From contig JAMQCK010000028.1 of the NCBI GenBank assembly GCA_024196135.1, positions 97,404-161,403 on the forward strand: DNA of 64,000 nt, read 5' to 3'. Each line of letters starts with the position of its first letter. Position 1 is the first letter of the stretch. The position numbers were made by a program, and so were the translations under genes. Positions 22,805 through 35,336 of this stretch are shown here, piece after piece. Below the pieces are notes generated by a model. The model was not told where the DNA came from and made no database searches. It saw nothing but the letters and a program-made list of their open reading frames with translations. Source of the stretch: Pleurotus ostreatus/Saccharomyces cerevisiae fusant. Its lineage: Eukaryota; Opisthokonta.

Positions 22805-25489
22805 TCACGCAGTCGCCGACGGCTGCTTTTTATCCATGGAATGCGAGTCGGAGACGGAGGCCGTCTCGTGCGATGACAGCTCCGCATCCGGCGCGCTCTG
22901 CGTGTCGCCCATGTGCGGGTTGCGCAGAAGGAGGGAGAACGCCAGGAGCGGGACACACAAGCTATGAGAAGGCGTGAGCTGGATGTCGAGGAAAGGAAGG
23001 GGTGTTGACTGACCAGATACCAGTGATGCAGAGCAGGCGCTGCGTGTGCTTGTACGCGGCGACGATGGCCTCGCGCTCGAAGGAACCCATCTCGTAGAGG
23101 ATGGCGGTGGTCAGCGGCGATGCATACACCTCTGCAGCCAGCGTGGCGTTGCCGAGACGGGACGAAAGCTCTCCCGGGAGGACCTATGGCATCTGTCAGC
23201 AAAAGGAACACAATGCAAAGCCGGAAAGGCGTACGTTGGTCCAGATAGCTAAGAGTAGACGTGAGCAGTCATTATGGCGAAGAAAAAGTACAATAACGTA
23301 CCACCAGAGATAGACCCGCCGAGGGCACTACCGATGCTGTACAGCGCGAGGTAGAGCGCAGTGATGACAGCCAAGTCTAAGGTGACCATGAGATGGACGA
23401 CTCAGAGGTAGACGAGGAAGCACTTACGCTCGTGCTTGGTCGCAGCCTGCACACTGGCCTGGGTGGGGTACGCGAAGAGGCTGAAGGATCAAACACGTCA
23501 GCGAAGGGCAGCGACAAAAGTCATGATGGTACTAACCCTCCACCGACACCGAGGACAACCTGCGCGCCGACGACGGCCGCGTGCGAGCTCTCGCCGCCAC
23601 GGAAGCGGATCAACAGACCGAACGCAACCATGAACAAGCAGACGCCGAAGACGATGCTGCCAATCGTATGGGCATGAAGCCAATGGAACATATAGGCAGA
23701 GGACGCACAAAGGCTTAAGGTAGCGCACATAGCGGACGACGAAGCCGAGGGTGACGCCGGTGACGACACTGGTGAAGGAGTACACATTCGTGATGCGCGT
23801 GGCGGACTCGATGGTCTCGTTGAAGGCGACGACGAGGACGGTGTACAAGTACCTGAAAGCAGAGTGGTTAGCGAAGGGTCGAGAAAGTGGCATGTGATTA
23901 CACGTACTCTCCCTATAGGGCGAAGAGGAAGGCCAAGGTCAGCAGGAGATTCAGCGCAAGAGACAAGATGCAAACCTGAAGGTACCAAGCTACGAAGCAG
24001 TGTCAGACCTGAGTTTCGGCGCATAGATGGTCGCACTCACAAGCATTGAGAAGCATGGCAATGCACATAGCCGCCCAGACACCGCGGTCCTTCATGAGCT
24101 ACAACACCATGAGCAAACCCTCGACGTCGTCGACATTCATCGCACTCACCCGGAACGGAATCAACGGATGCTTCGCCTTCAACTCCCAAAACAGCAGCAC
24201 CGGAATGCAGCAGAACCCGATCACCAGCATCGCGATGATCCCCCCATCCTTCCACTGGTCCTTCGCCGAGCCCGCGATCGTGAACGGGACGAGAATGAGC
24301 GCGAAGACGGCGATGACGAGCACGATGCCGATGACGTCGAGCTGCCAGAAGAGCGCGACGGCGAGGTCGCGCGCGCCGAGGCGCTCGAAGGGCGTCTTGT
24401 ACGAGTCGAGCGCGCCGGACTTGCGCGCCTGGTAGCCGCCGTACCAGAGGGAAAAGAGGAGGGGGAGGGAGCAGACTGGGGTGCGTAGTCAGAAGGGATG
24501 GTCAAGGGGAAGGGGAGGCGACTTACCGAAGTAGATGATGGCCCACATGCCGATGCCTGGAGGATGATTAGCAGTTGGTTGAGGAGGGAGGATGAGGTGC
24601 ATACTCACCCCACTGCCATGTCGTCGCGCCGAGGACAGCGTCCGTAACGTTGCCGCTGATCCATGCATTGATCTGCGCGCGTTTAGCGACGCCGCGTTCA
24701 ACAGAGGATATGTGCTTACCAAGAACGGCGCAGCGGGGATGAACGAGAACAGAACGCGGTTTCGGAGGGTCGTCAGATCGGCGACGAGGACCTCAGCGAT
24801 GAGCTGGACAGCGGTGTAACCAATCTGCTCAACGGGTCAGAAGGACTTCTTACAAAGAAACATATCAACAGACCTGGTACAAAATGGCGCCGCCCGCGAA
24901 GGCCTTGACATTCGCAGAGGACGACTCGACAATGGTGCCTATGATTGGCGGTCAGTCGAATTGATGATCAGAAGAGGCTTTGGACTTGCCGATGAGATAA
25001 AAGACGACTGAGACGACGAGGACCTCAAAGCGTCCGAAGACGTCCATCAATTTGGCGAGGGTGGGCTGGTCAAGTGGTCAGCCTACAGATCCCGAAGCAT
25101 CAATGTCAGCGAGCTTACCTGGGCAGCCGCAGCGATGACGGAGCGCAAGACATTGACGGTGGCCAGCAGGGAGTGCGTCGCATACGAGTTCGTGGCGTAC
25201 GTCTGTCCTCAAGTGAGAAGATGCGGGCGCAAGCGATGGATCGACTGACCTGATAAGTGTACCGGACCGTCCCATCCAAGCCATATGCATACGCGATAAG
25301 GAAGACGCCGACGAAGAGGAAGACCTGGAATGGCGCCCTTCCGTCAGCTTCCCCACATCCATCCATCAACATCTCGACATGGCTCACCTTCGTCCACTTC
25401 GTGAACGTCGCCGAGATCGCCTCAATGCGCTGCACACCCGGGCTCTTCTCGCCTAAAAGTTGGAAAGCGACAGGGCCGGAAGCGTCCAT
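22805..25489 (-). CDS. Siderophore-iron transporter (MFS, ARN/SIT/Mir type)
   Basis: A minus-strand gene with a dozen or so short exons, from ATG25489 to TGA22805. Signature residues are clear: [10 protein letters not shown] near the start, [18 protein letters not shown] at TM1, [57 protein letters not shown] and [13 protein letters not shown]. The C-terminal tail is cytosolic and Ser/Asp-rich. These match proton symporters of the siderophore transporter family (14 TM), which import ferric-siderophore chelates at the plasma membrane. The GATA sites at 25615-25645 imply iron-dependent repression. A short upstream coding exon is possible because the ATG sits at a CAG|GTATGG donor-like sequence. 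Confidence 0.93.
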
Positions 25490-25614
25490 ACCTGACTGCG
25501 GTCTTCAGGGGAGGCGTGGGGGGAGGGGAGGGGACGGAATCGTTCGTCAAGCGCGTTTTATGGGCCTCACGCTGGTGTCACGGCGGAGGCACAAGGATGC
25601 GGAGATCGAAGATT

Positions 25615-25645
25615 TTATCTGATAACCGGCCGCGGCCGGTGATAA
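25615..25645 (-). promoter_or_regulatory. Clustered GATA-factor (iron regulator) sites around a 16-bp palindrome
   Basis: TTATCTGATAA (25615-25625) holds two inverted GATAA cores and contains ATCTGATAA, a match to the ATCWGATAA element of fungal iron-responsive GATA repressors (SreA/Urbs1/Fep1 class). A third TGATAA is at 25640-25645. Between them, 25625-25640 is a perfect palindrome, ACCGGCCGCGGCCGGT. The cluster lies 126-156 bp upstream of the siderophore transporter ATG. Confidence 0.78.
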
Positions 25646-26259
25646 AGACTCCGGTCTGGGCCCGCGGCCGCTCTCCCGACCAGGGGCACCCCGCGCCTCT
25701 CCGAGCCCGATGGCTGGCAAGAGGGGCCTGCGTGGTGCCGTGGTGGCGCTGGGCGTCCTGAAGGCCTCCTGAGGCGGCGCGAGTAGCGGGAGATCGCATC
25801 GAAAGGTGCTGCATGATTTGATCAACATTTGCGGATCGTTTGGAAGAAACTGCGCACCGAACGTCGTGCACGCTCTGGCTCTCACGGATCGGCGGCTTGT
25901 TTCTCGAGAAGAAAAATTGCGGTGCCGTCGCTGCACGTTGCACGCGTAAAAGAGAGCTCGACTGCTGGGGTGCCGTGTGGAGGGCGTGCCTGCCGTGCGA
26001 GAGATCGCTACCAGGATCCAATCGTACCACGACGTCTGTGGCGGGACGGCGAGCCACTGTCCAGCCTCGTCAATTTTTTCTGAGCAATTCGTAGAACTTC
26101 TGGGCAAGATGAGAGCAGAAATACACCCGTCGCGGATGTCGTTACGCATGTTGTGGTACCGCCAAGCCCAAGTCACGGGAAGGTTGAAGATGCACGTGGG
26201 ATTTGTGGCGCAAGGGAATGCGGGGATCGGGGCTTTCGGACCGGACGTTTTCGCCAACC
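25646..26259. other. Divergent intergenic: siderophore transporter/COA1-like gene
   Basis: No coding sequence supported; it must contain the COA1-like promoter. A GC-rich stretch with a NotI-like GCGGCCGC at about 25664 lies just outside the GATA cluster. Confidence 0.5.
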
Positions 26260-27053
26260 ATGTCGAGTGCGGTCACTGCTAGACTCGCAAGGAGGCTGCC
26301 CTCGTCCTTTGCTAGGCCTATATGTCGTCGCAACTATGCCACAGAGCTCCCCCGGCCTCCTCCGAAGGAACAGCCTGAGCCAGAGCTGTACCAGCATACG
26401 TCTCGTCCGCGTCCGTACGTGAAGATCCCTGCGGCGCCGCGTCGCCCCCTTCCTTCAATACCCGTGCGTAGTCGTCTTCTCCTTCGCGGACTGTTTTAGC
26501 TGACAGGTAAACCGCAGCGCAGATGGCCAGCCGTACTCGCGTTCGCTGCAGTCGGCGTCGTGGGCTGGGCCGTATTCTTCACCTATGTCACGAACCAGGA
26601 GAAGGTCACTAGTTCCGTCGTCCAGCAGATGCTCCGCTCTATGAAGTCTAGCGAGGAGCTGCACGAATACATGGGCGATGCTATTCGCCCTGTTCCGGAG
26701 TGGTGGCTCAACGGTGACCCTTGGATTCACGGCAGGGTGAGTGATCGGATATGACTGAACGCTCAAGTACTGACTCCCGTGTCTTAGGTCAACCAAATCA
26801 ATGGTAGCATTGACCTGAGTTTCAAGATCAAGGGCTCCAAAGGTTCGCTCATATCCAACCCCCATGAGGCCTTCACTAACCATCTTTGCAGGTTCTGGTA
26901 CGGTTTACTTCACCAGTGTGAGGAAAGAGAAGGGCGAACCCTTCGTCATTCGTGAGTCTCCGAAATCTCGAAATCCGCGTCGTACCAACCTCTCCTTCAG
27001 TACGCTTCCGGGTCATCGGCGACGACGGCACCATCATCAACTTGACGGCGTAA
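26260..27053 (+). CDS. COA1: Cytochrome c oxidase assembly factor 1-like protein
   Basis: Five exons from ATG26260 to TAA27051-27053. The first 30 residues are Arg/Ser/Ala-rich without acids (MSSAVTARLARRLPSSFARP), a mitochondrial presequence, followed by a Pro-rich linker. One transmembrane helix is encoded by exon 2 (VLAFAAVGVVGWAVFFTYVT). The intermembrane-space domain has VVQQMLRSMKSSEELHEYMG, a Pro-rich DAIRPVPEWWLNGDPWIHGR, and NQINGSIDLSFKIKGSKGSG ahead of the terminal GDDGTIINL. This order of a helix, then GD-P...G.V....G...I.F.V.G..G.G, matches the COA1/TIM21-like fold. The family acts on nascent Cox1 during complex IV assembly. Confidence 0.82.
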
Positions 27054-27224
27054 GCTTCAATTGAGGCGCCGTAGTACGCCGCGCCTGTAACCACCACTCC
27101 TTGCATGCTGTATTATATATTACTCCGCAATGGAACATTGTATAGTATGAACGTGAAGGAGCGTCGTCGTCAGAATCCATCGTTGATGATGCCGTGCAGC
27201 AAGAAAGGCCAGGTAAGCCTGCGA

Positions 27225-28432
27225 TCAACGCCTCCTGTGCTTCCTCTTCTTCTCGCAATCCGGGCAATACCACGTCTTCGGAGCGGTCTTCAACCCGATG
27301 CAAGTCATATGGAACTAGGAAGGTATGTCAGTCTGGGAGGCGTGATAAACTTACAAAATCAAACTTACCCATTCGAAGGGACAATCCTCCTCGTTGTCGC
27401 AGCCAATCATCTGTCGAAGGTGAGCATATACTTGGTTTTTATCCTGGTGAGTAGCCTTACCTCGCCGTGACTTGGCTGACGGCAGAAGCAATACAGCTTG
27501 TCGTCCTCCGCCTCCGCCTCGTCGACCTCCATCGCCATGGGCTCCTCGACCGGCGGCTCCTCAATCTCCTGCGCGAGCTGTGACTTCCGTGCCCTCGAAC
27601 GCTGTGGCGGCGGCGTCGCACTCGCGGCAGGCGACGCAGAGCGCTTGTGCTCCGCCCTCGTCGCCGTCTTGCGCCCTGGATGATACGTCAGCAACCCCCG
27701 CGGAAAGCGCCACCAATCCCTCGCCAGCAACCGCAACTCACGCTTGTGACTCCCGCTCGACGCGACGGCCTCCACAGGAGGCAGCCCCGCGTCCGCGACG
27801 GGCGTCCCCGCCATCGCGCTGCGAATGCTGTCGCTGATCTGCTGCGCCGCGTTCACGCCACTCAGCCCCACGTCCGGCTCGCGCTTGACCGCGACGCCGA
27901 ACGCGGGCAGCGGCTCGGGCTCCTCGCCCGCGAGCTTGCGCACGAGCGCGAGGTCCGCGTCGAGGTGCCGGCGCTTGCTGTCGAGCAGGTCGACGAGCCG
28001 CTGGCTGAGCGCGCACTTCTCGTCGCACAGCCGGTGCACCTCTGCGTAGTTGCCCATGATCTTGGGCACCAGCGCGGCGGCCTTTGCTGACGAGTCGCCC
28101 TGTGGCGGGCGCAGCGTCAGCTTCAGGTACTTTGCGTACTCTTTCTCTATGTCGCGCTGGAGGTCTGGGGATGTGTCAGCGGGGCGAGCGAGGGACACTT
28201 TGCTTTTAGTGGCGGATGAGAGGCAGGAGACTCACCAGCAGTGCGTGTTTCTCTAAGCTGTATCTCAGCGAGAATATGGCGGACCTCTTTTGGGAGGTTC
28301 TCGAGGCCTGGCGCCCGTGAGCCACAAGACCGTCAGGGGGATAAACATTGAGGAGAGCCTACCATAAATAAAGTCCGCGGTGATGTTTGAGGCCTGCTCG
28401 ATGTCCTGGCTGTTTGGGTTGAAAAAGCTCAT
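27225..28432 (-). CDS. ING-family chromatin protein with PHD finger
   Basis: Minus-strand, multi-exon, ATG28432 to TGA27225. The ING N-terminal domain opens with IEQASNITADFIYGLENLPK and EVRHILAEIQLRE, then AEVHRLCDEKCALSQRLVDL. A basic linker (KRSASPAAS, RARKSQ) leads to a C-terminal PHD finger: YCFCRQPSHGEMIGCDN, then EDCPFEWFHMTCIGL, then TWYCPDCEKKRKHRRR. All eight zinc ligands (C4HC3) and the aromatic residues expected for binding H3K4me3 are visible. ING proteins (Yng1, Yng2, Pho23 in yeast) target HAT or HDAC complexes; sequence alone does not say which. It is divergent from dHNH-2. Confidence 0.92.
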
Positions 28433-28817
28433 GATATATCGTGAAGTCTGTTAGCAGTGCGTGGTGAGAAAGAGTGCCATCAAAGCGTGTGAGCGGCGCC
28501 GGCGGGCAGACTCGGCACCAAGGCGAGACTTTCGGCCTGGGCGGCGACGAGAAAAACGCGCTTCTCAATGCTTACCTAGACGTGAGTGAGTAGACGAAGA
28601 GGAGGAGGGAGAAAAGAGGACAGTGTGGCGTGAACGGTAAGACAGTGGATGAGGTTGGGGATCAGAGAACTTTCCGGTGGTGACGGTTCGTGTTCGCGGA
28701 TGCAAATGATGGCGCTATGCCATATGTAGTAATAGGTCACATGACCAAGTTGAACTTTCTCCGTATCTTCCCACCGCCATCAAAGACCAGTCCGCCACCG
28801 GGACCTGTTCCTCATAG
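28433..28817. promoter_or_regulatory. Divergent promoter region of the ING gene and dHNH-2
   Basis: 385 bp between opposing start codons; no clear elements recognised. Confidence 0.4.
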
Positions 28818-30136
28818 ATGCTCGCAGCCGCAGAAAGTCGGGAAGATCCATTCTGTGTAATATCCGGCGACTCGGACAATCTCGTTAACTGTTGGTGCAT
28901 ACCCAGCAACTATACAAAAGAGGTCAAGAGCGAGGTATCGTCTCTGTTCTCGTTTACTCTTGCTCAGAAACTTACATCACCCCCACAGTACATCTTGCAA
29001 CAAGAATGGTCTCTATGTCTTCCACGAGGCGGGATTACTCGTTATCTCAAAACACGCGAGAATAGCGTTATTCGTACGGCGCGCTGGCTTTTGCGGTGGC
29101 ACAAAAACTGACACAGAACCAGTAAGAGAGGATATAAGTGATATGTTTAGCCGCAGCGAGTTCATTCTAGCTCCGACATACAAAACCTATCTCGACGTGT
29201 TGAAGTGCATTGACATGGCGGGCATCAAACATCGCAAAGAGAACGACACGACGCCGCGTCGCCCGATGACTTCGGTAAGGTCTTCTTTCTGTGGCGGCGT
29301 CCGTCTCTAATGGCTAGCGCATGCAGATAGCATCATCCCAAGGCCTGTATCGCTATGTTTTCATCCCATGTACCGACGCCGCGCGGGATCTACAGGAAAG
29401 ATACAACCTACAGCCACAAACGCAAGAAGACCTCAACCATGGCATCTTCCCGCTCGACAATAAACCGTTTCCCGTCGGAAGCGATCAGTTTCCCGTCGTT
29501 GAGTGCTACACCCACCCATTCTCCATTTCCAAGCTCGCGTACAAGCAGTTGCGCTACAAATGCACGATCCTGACAGGCCAGTGGTTCGCCCTCACCGGTA
29601 ACCTCAAGAATTTATGGTACAACAAGGATATCAAGGTTCCGCAGTGGTTCATAGACTCGCCGAAGGTCGACGAGTATGATGAAGAGTTGACCCCTAGCCA
29701 AGCGAGCGGCTACGATCCGACTCCCTCGTCCGGCGTGTACGCGATCGAGCCTACCATCATCCTCCGCGAGACCAGGATCCCCGACACCGACCCCCGAAAA
29801 GCGGTCGCCGACTGGGCCTGCAACAAGATAGATCCCAAAGCGCCTCCTCCTCCAGAGCTGCCGCCGAGCCCGCAGTACGAACTCCGGCGCTCTGCTCGTA
29901 TCCACCGCAGAGCATGTCCAAACAGCCCTCCCCCTCCCTGTGACAGCAGACCGCCACCTTCGCCGACTCGCAACGTTCCCCGAGCGCTTGCCACTTGTCG
30001 TCGGGATCTCAGGCAACACCCACCGGCGTGGGTCAAGCGCAATGGGCGCTTTCCAACCCACAAGTTCTCGAGTAATGATTGGTCGTACTTTTGCTACAGC
30101 CTTAACCTCGCCTCAATAGATTCTGTAGGGTCGTAA
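28818..30136 (+). CDS. Degenerate HNH-like family protein, copy 2 (dHNH-2)
   Basis: Exons 28818-28934, 28989-29073, 29123-29274 and 29327-30136 (387 aa), phases 0/1/0. The HNH scaffold reads FCVISGDSDNLVNCWCIP (no His), RENSVI and LREDISDMFSRSEFILAPT. The C-terminal module is intact: GLYRYVFIPCTDAARDL, PVVECYTHPFSI, LTGQWFALTG, VPQWFIDSPKV, LRRSARIHRRA and FSSNDWSYFCY. Closest relative is dHNH-3, 500 bp downstream, which matches almost residue for residue over SGVYAIEPT and RKAVADWACNKIDPKAPPPP, indicating a recent tandem duplication. Confidence 0.82.
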
Positions 30137-30615
30137 CCCTCACCTATGGTGAACCTGATACTCGGACAACACATGGGCGAATTCTCGTGACAGGGTCCTT
30201 CGAAGGAGCCACGCCGCCACCCCTACGAGGCTCGAGCAGATGGTACTGAAGAGCCACTTTCATTAGTCTAGCGTACGAGTACCAGGCGTACTTAATTCGA
30301 GTGTTACTCCTCATCGCAATATCATAATGTATACCACTTGGTTGCCTTTCGAGAAATCTTGCTCGATCCTGACTGTGATGAGGACCCAGGTTCAGATTCA
30401 GGCTCAGCGAATAAAGAATGGGTTTCCGAAGTTAGCATGAGATCTCGCGCTGAACGACGAAGCTGACAGGCAGTTGACGTGGGAACAAAGTGGCACGAAC
30501 AAAGAGCGTGTTGTTTGGCGCTGATTGCCTACAGTACCCGGCTAGCCGGCCCGCACCGTCTTCGTGTTCCCTGCCTCCATGGCCGCTTCAGTCCACTTTC
30601 CGTACGTTTACCCGA
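30137..30615. other. Intergenic dHNH-2/dHNH-3
   Basis: About 480 bp; no supported gene. Confidence 0.5.
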
Positions 30616-31942
30616 ATGCTCACATCCGAAGACTATAGAGAGAACTCATACTGTGTCGTTTCCGACACGACGGAGGACCTCACTGATTGTCGCTGTATAC
30701 CCTTGGATTACGAGAGGGAACTGAAAAGTCAGGTATGACCTCTGCCTCTCTTTCTCTTTGTTTGCATAGATACTAATTGGCCCAGTATCTCGTTCAACAA
30801 GAATGGCTTTTATGTCTACCTCGAGGTGGACTTCCTCGCTACCTCAGGTCACGCGAGAACCACGTTGTTCGTACGTTGAACTGATTTCCGAAGGCAACCG
30901 ATGTTCACAAATGTGTTTGCAGTAAGACACGACATCAGTGATTTGTACAGTCGTAGCGAATTCATTCTGGCTCCGACATACAAGACGTATCTTGAAATGA
31001 TGAAGTGCATAGATATGGCGGGCATCAAAAAGCGTAAAGAGAACGATCTGACGCCTCGTCGTCCAATGAGTTCGGTGAGGTCCTATCCTCTTCGTATGCC
31101 ATATACATATTGATAATCAAATGGTAAAGATGGCGTCTTTCAAGGGCTTATACCGATACGTCTACATCCCGTGTACCGACGCCGCCCGCGCTCTTCAGGC
31201 AAAGTATAACCTGCATCCTCAAACGCAAGAGGACCTGAATTACGGCATTTCACCGCTCAATGGCGAACCGTATCCCGTCGGAAGCGATCAGTTTCCTGTC
31301 GTGGAGTGCCACGCGCATCCCGTTTCTATATGCATGCTCGCGTACAAACAGCTACGCTGTCGATGCACGACGCTGACGGGCCAGTGGCTTGCCCTCACCG
31401 GCCGCATCATGGACTTGCGGTTCAACAAGGACATCATTTCTCCGCGCTGGTTCCTCGACTCGCCTAAGGTTCATGAAGACGACGAGGAGGTCTCGCCCAG
31501 CCAAGCAAGCGGCTACGACCCGACCCCCTCGTCCGGAGTGTACGCGATCGAGCCGACCACCATCCTCCGCGAACCCAAAATCCCCGATACCGACCCCCGA
31601 AAAGCAGTCGCCGACTGGGCCTGTAACAAGATAGACCCCAAAGCGCCGCCCCCGCCAGAGACGCCGCCGCGCATCGAGTACAAGCTCCGGCGCTCTGTCC
31701 GCATTCGGCGCAAGGCGTGTCCATATAGCCCGCCCTCTCCCTGTCGGAGTGGGCCGCCGCCTTCGCCGACGCGCAACGTCCCTCGCGCGCTCGTCACCTG
31801 TCGCCGGGACCTCAGGCGAGTGCCTCCTGCGTGGGTAGGGCGCAACGGGCGCTTTCCGACGCACCAATTCACGAGCAACGACTGGTCGTTCTTCTGCTAT
31901 GGCTTGAACCTGGCGTACACGTCGCCATCTGGGGGCACATAA
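30616..31942 (+). CDS. Degenerate HNH-like family protein, copy 3 (dHNH-3)
   Basis: Exons 30616-30732, 30786-30870, 30923-31074 and 31130-31942 (388 aa). The first three exons have exactly the lengths of dHNH-2. Key segments are YCVVSDTTEDLTDCRCIP, YLVQQEWLLCLPRGGLPRYL, LRHDISDLYSRSEFILAPT, GLYRYVYIPCTDAARAL, LTGQWLALTGR, LRRSVRIRRKA and FTSNDWSFFCY. No HNH histidine is present. The acceptor of exon 4 (GGTAAAG) is unusual but restores the family frame. Confidence 0.82.
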
Positions 31943-33601
31943 CCCTCACCCTGTGGGCTTGTAGCCCTCATACCCTGTGTCCGTGGCCCTCATCTGTGGA
32001 ATACTCTCGCCTGTACGGTGCAGTCGCGCGGTCTCTGCCACCGCAGCACGAACCGTCACCCGGCGCCCCACAAAAAGCCCACTCGACAGCATCCCCCCCC
32101 CCGAATAACAATGCTCGATAGGCGAGGCGCGACCTCTACGCAGGCGAAACGTCGCCTCCCTCGGTGGCTCCTCCCCTCGCGTGGTGGGCGAGGAGCTGAG
32201 GCATCTCCCGCCTTGCTCGACGTCGTGTAGCATCCCCGCTTCCTTCGGCCCTCTGCCTCGCAGGCTGTCGACGTCCCATGGTCCTCGGTGATGACCTACT
32301 GTGAGCAACATGGTCGTCACCGCCTACGCTTGCCGATATTGAGAACTCCCACCTTCGCAACCTCAGCGCGCTCGCTGGTGGATTCGAGCCTTTTCCGTGC
32401 ATCTGCATCGGTACGGCGCCCGTGACGAATGTGACAGACCGGCAGAAGCAAAGGTCGGGAGATGCTGCGAACCGAGTGTACGACCCGACCGTTGTACGCA
32501 CCCCACGACTTGCTGCAAGGACGCCACTGGAAGAGTCCTCGGGGTCAGCCATCGCGACTCATCTGCTGCGCTCGCGCACCAATATTCTCTTCGCCGACCC
32601 CGCCTATCTACATCGCAGTTACATTGGTAGCATGGCTTATGCCACTCATCTCCCTACTGCGGCGCGCTGCTCATAACGTCATGCATGCGTGTGGACGTGC
32701 TCTACGCGTTCAGCGCCTCGAGGCACGCCGCACGCTGCGAAGGCGGCGATCTGCAAGCTGGTCAAGCAACTGACGCCACATAGCTTGGTCGTCTTCAAAA
32801 GTAGAACATATATTTGTGTAATACCCGAGAAACAATGTACTCCAGAAGCTTTGGCTGCAATAGCTGCTCCGCACATCCACCCAAAGCGTTGAACCGCCAC
32901 ATTGTTTGTCGTTGTTGCGAGCGACGCCTAAGGGACCCCCCGAGCTTGCGAGGGAGGGAAAGGCGGAGCGAGCAACACTGACTAACCCACGAGGAATAGG
33001 GCTGCTTGCCGGACCAAACAAGTACAAAAAGTGGTTATCGCGAAAAGTGACGTCATGGCGTGGGCGCCAGCAGGCGCGTGCGACGCGGTCACGCGTCGGC
33101 GTGGGTGGCGTGACGTACGCCCACAACCACCCACCAACCGCAGACATGCGGTAAAGCGGCTTGAAAGCCCTGTAGATCACAATCACCACCGTTCCATGAG
33201 TTAGAACCGGCGTGGTCTTGCTCGATGCATTATTAGGGAAGGACGCAGCACATGCGAGACTGCTGTAATAGAGCAGTCTCTCGTTGGGGGCGATGCCGAT
33301 TGCCTGCGCCATCGCCAGCGCACCTTTTTCAACTACAGAATTACAGGCTATGGTTTTGAAAATGCCATTCTCTTTATTTTCCCCCACTCACGAGCTTCGG
33401 ACCTCACCGCGTGACTTACAATGCAATGAAACAACCTCCACATGAATATTCAGTGTTGCTCGCTTGGTCACAGCGAGCACCCTGTGGCTTGCCACCAACT
33501 ATGTTATTTGGTTTTATTTGTTCAAGGCCTATCGGACCGCCGTTACCGGCAAAATCCGAGTCGTTGCCTCTTCCTTCTTACCATTGTGCACGCGTCGAAA
33601 C
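31943..33601. other. Intergenic dHNH-3/dHNH-4, 1.66 kb, no gene recognised
   Basis: Several short ORFs on both strands, including a 225-codon minus-strand ORF (33387-32710) with hydrophobic patches but no ATG-supported exon model or known motif. A C9 run lies at about 32093-32102. No terminal repeats of a mobile element were found by eye. Confidence 0.4.
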
Positions 33602-34925
33602 ATGTCTGCGTATCAGCATTACCGTGACGAACTGCTGTGTCCTATCACAGGCTCTACCACGAATGTACTCAGCTGCCCGCTTATTCCTCAAGAGGCTGCC
33701 AAGGCCGATAGGACGATTGTAAATCACTGCCTTTCTTAGTTTACCATCTTCTTATACACATCTGAATCAATAGGTCGCGTGCCAGGAATGGATTTTTGGT
33801 CTTCGGCGAGGAAGTCTTGCCCACTACCTTGACTCTACCGAGAACTATGCGACGTGTAAGTCGCTGCGCCACCACCAGTATCTATCTGGCAACTGACTCG
33901 CACGCCAGTCCACAAAGATATCGCGGAGATGTTTCGGAAGGGTGATTTCCTCCTCGTACCCACGTACAAGACCTATCTCGATGCTATGCGCTTTCTAGAG
34001 TGCGCTGGCCTACAAGGTCGGAAAGCAAACGACAAATCGCCTCGTCGACCGATGTCTGCGGTGAGTTCATACATACATGCGTGAGAGGTATTATTATTGA
34101 TTCGCCCAGCTCGCCCCTGCGAGTGGTCTATACCGCTATGTTTTCATCCCCTGCACAGATACGGCGCGTGCTCTCCAAGAGAAGTTCAGCTTACCCCCGC
34201 AAACAGAGGAGGATCTGAACGGTGGTATTAGTCCGGTGCGCAACGAACCATATCTTGAAGGGTCCGATCAATTTCCTGTCGTCGAAAGTCTTGCGCACCC
34301 GTTCTCTGTCTGCACTTGGGCGGACACTCGATTCTGGCGAAGATCCACGTCGCTCACCTCGCAATGGCACGTTCTATCGTCGCGCATCGTCAGCGCCTGG
34401 TTGTACAAGGAGATCAAGCCCCCAGCTTGGTTTATCGACGCGCCTAGCTACCTAACGGACGACGAGGATCTCACACCTTCCGAGGCGACCGGTTATATCC
34501 TTATCCATCCTCCAGACGTCGCGCGCGACCCCGTCGAGATACTCAAAAACGTCGCTATCGGGGACAACAACTACTGCAAGAAGTGCGCGAAGTGGACGCT
34601 CGACGTAGCTCCAGATGCGCCACCTCCCGAGGAAGACCCTCCTCACTCCGTTTACCGCGAGCGCCGCTCCGCACGCATCGCAAAGCGCGCGCACCCATAT
34701 GACCGCCCGCCCCAGTCAATGAACCTGGAGGTCGACTGCTCTGGCCCACTCCCGTCGCCAACACGAAAAGGCCGGCGTGTCCTGCAGACGTGCAAGCGTG
34801 ACCCCATCATGAACCCACCGTCGTGGGCAGCGCGGAACGGAAAGTACCCTACGCAAACATTCTGCAGCAACGACTGGGCGTACTTCAGGTACAATGTCTA
34901 TCTCGCCTCGTCAGCCAACAGGTAG
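33602..34925 (+). CDS. Degenerate HNH-like family protein, copy 4 (dHNH-4)
   Basis: Exons 33602-33718, 33774-33855, 33909-34060 and 34110-34925 (388 aa). LLCPITGSTTNVLSCPLIPQ keeps the Cys-TG...Cys frame but has Pro where His is expected. Exon 2 has an altered core, FGLRRGSLAHYL (others have LPRGGL), and STENYAT. Exon 3 reads FHKDIAEMFRKGDFLLVPT. The C-terminal module carries TSQW in place of TGQW, PPAWFIDAP, RERRSARIAKRAHPY, PLPSPTRKGRR and FCSNDWAYFRY. The RERRS...KRAHPY block groups it with dHNH-9. Confidence 0.8.
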
Positions 34926-35336
34926 TTCAGGCCTAGAACTCGACTTCGCCCTTGCACCTTATCCATAACTTTTCACGAGGGATGGTGGCGCGCATCCGCC
35001 TTCGACTCGTCCTTGCTGCCTCCGCGCACCGGCGCATCATGGTTCTCATCTAAGCTTAAGACGCGGCCGTCTGACGCTCTCGCTCGACTGGCGCCGTCGT
35101 TGCCTGGCATCTGACGAAACGTTGACCCCAACTCAAAGGCATTCCGCGACGACACCCCCCGTCAGGCGCACTTAGGCGCCAGGGAAGGCAGGATGTTTGT
35201 GCTTGTAGATTTTATTCCGGCTTGGGCGGGCGATCCGCCCGGCAACCGGGCCGGGAGAACGCTCCTTGTTCTCTTGTTCTCCCATGACGGTCCCTCCACC
35301 ACCGTCTCGCATCTCACGCAAGTTTCTATCTCCCAG
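34926..35336. other. Intergenic dHNH-4/dHNH-5
   Basis: About 410 bp; no supported gene. Confidence 0.5.

Noticed and set aside
24037..24505. Plus-strand ORFs of 129-153 codons ([20 protein letters not shown] and similar)
   Set aside because: They are antisense to siderophore-transporter exons whose minus-strand frame has clear family motifs.
32370..32400. GGATTCGAGCC as a tRNA T-arm/B-box
   Set aside because: No matching A-box, acceptor stem or cloverleaf could be built around it.
32710..33387. 225-codon minus-strand ORF between dHNH-3 and dHNH-4 as a membrane protein
   Set aside because: Biased composition, no conserved motif, no splice-supported extension and no clear start; left as unresolved intergenic.
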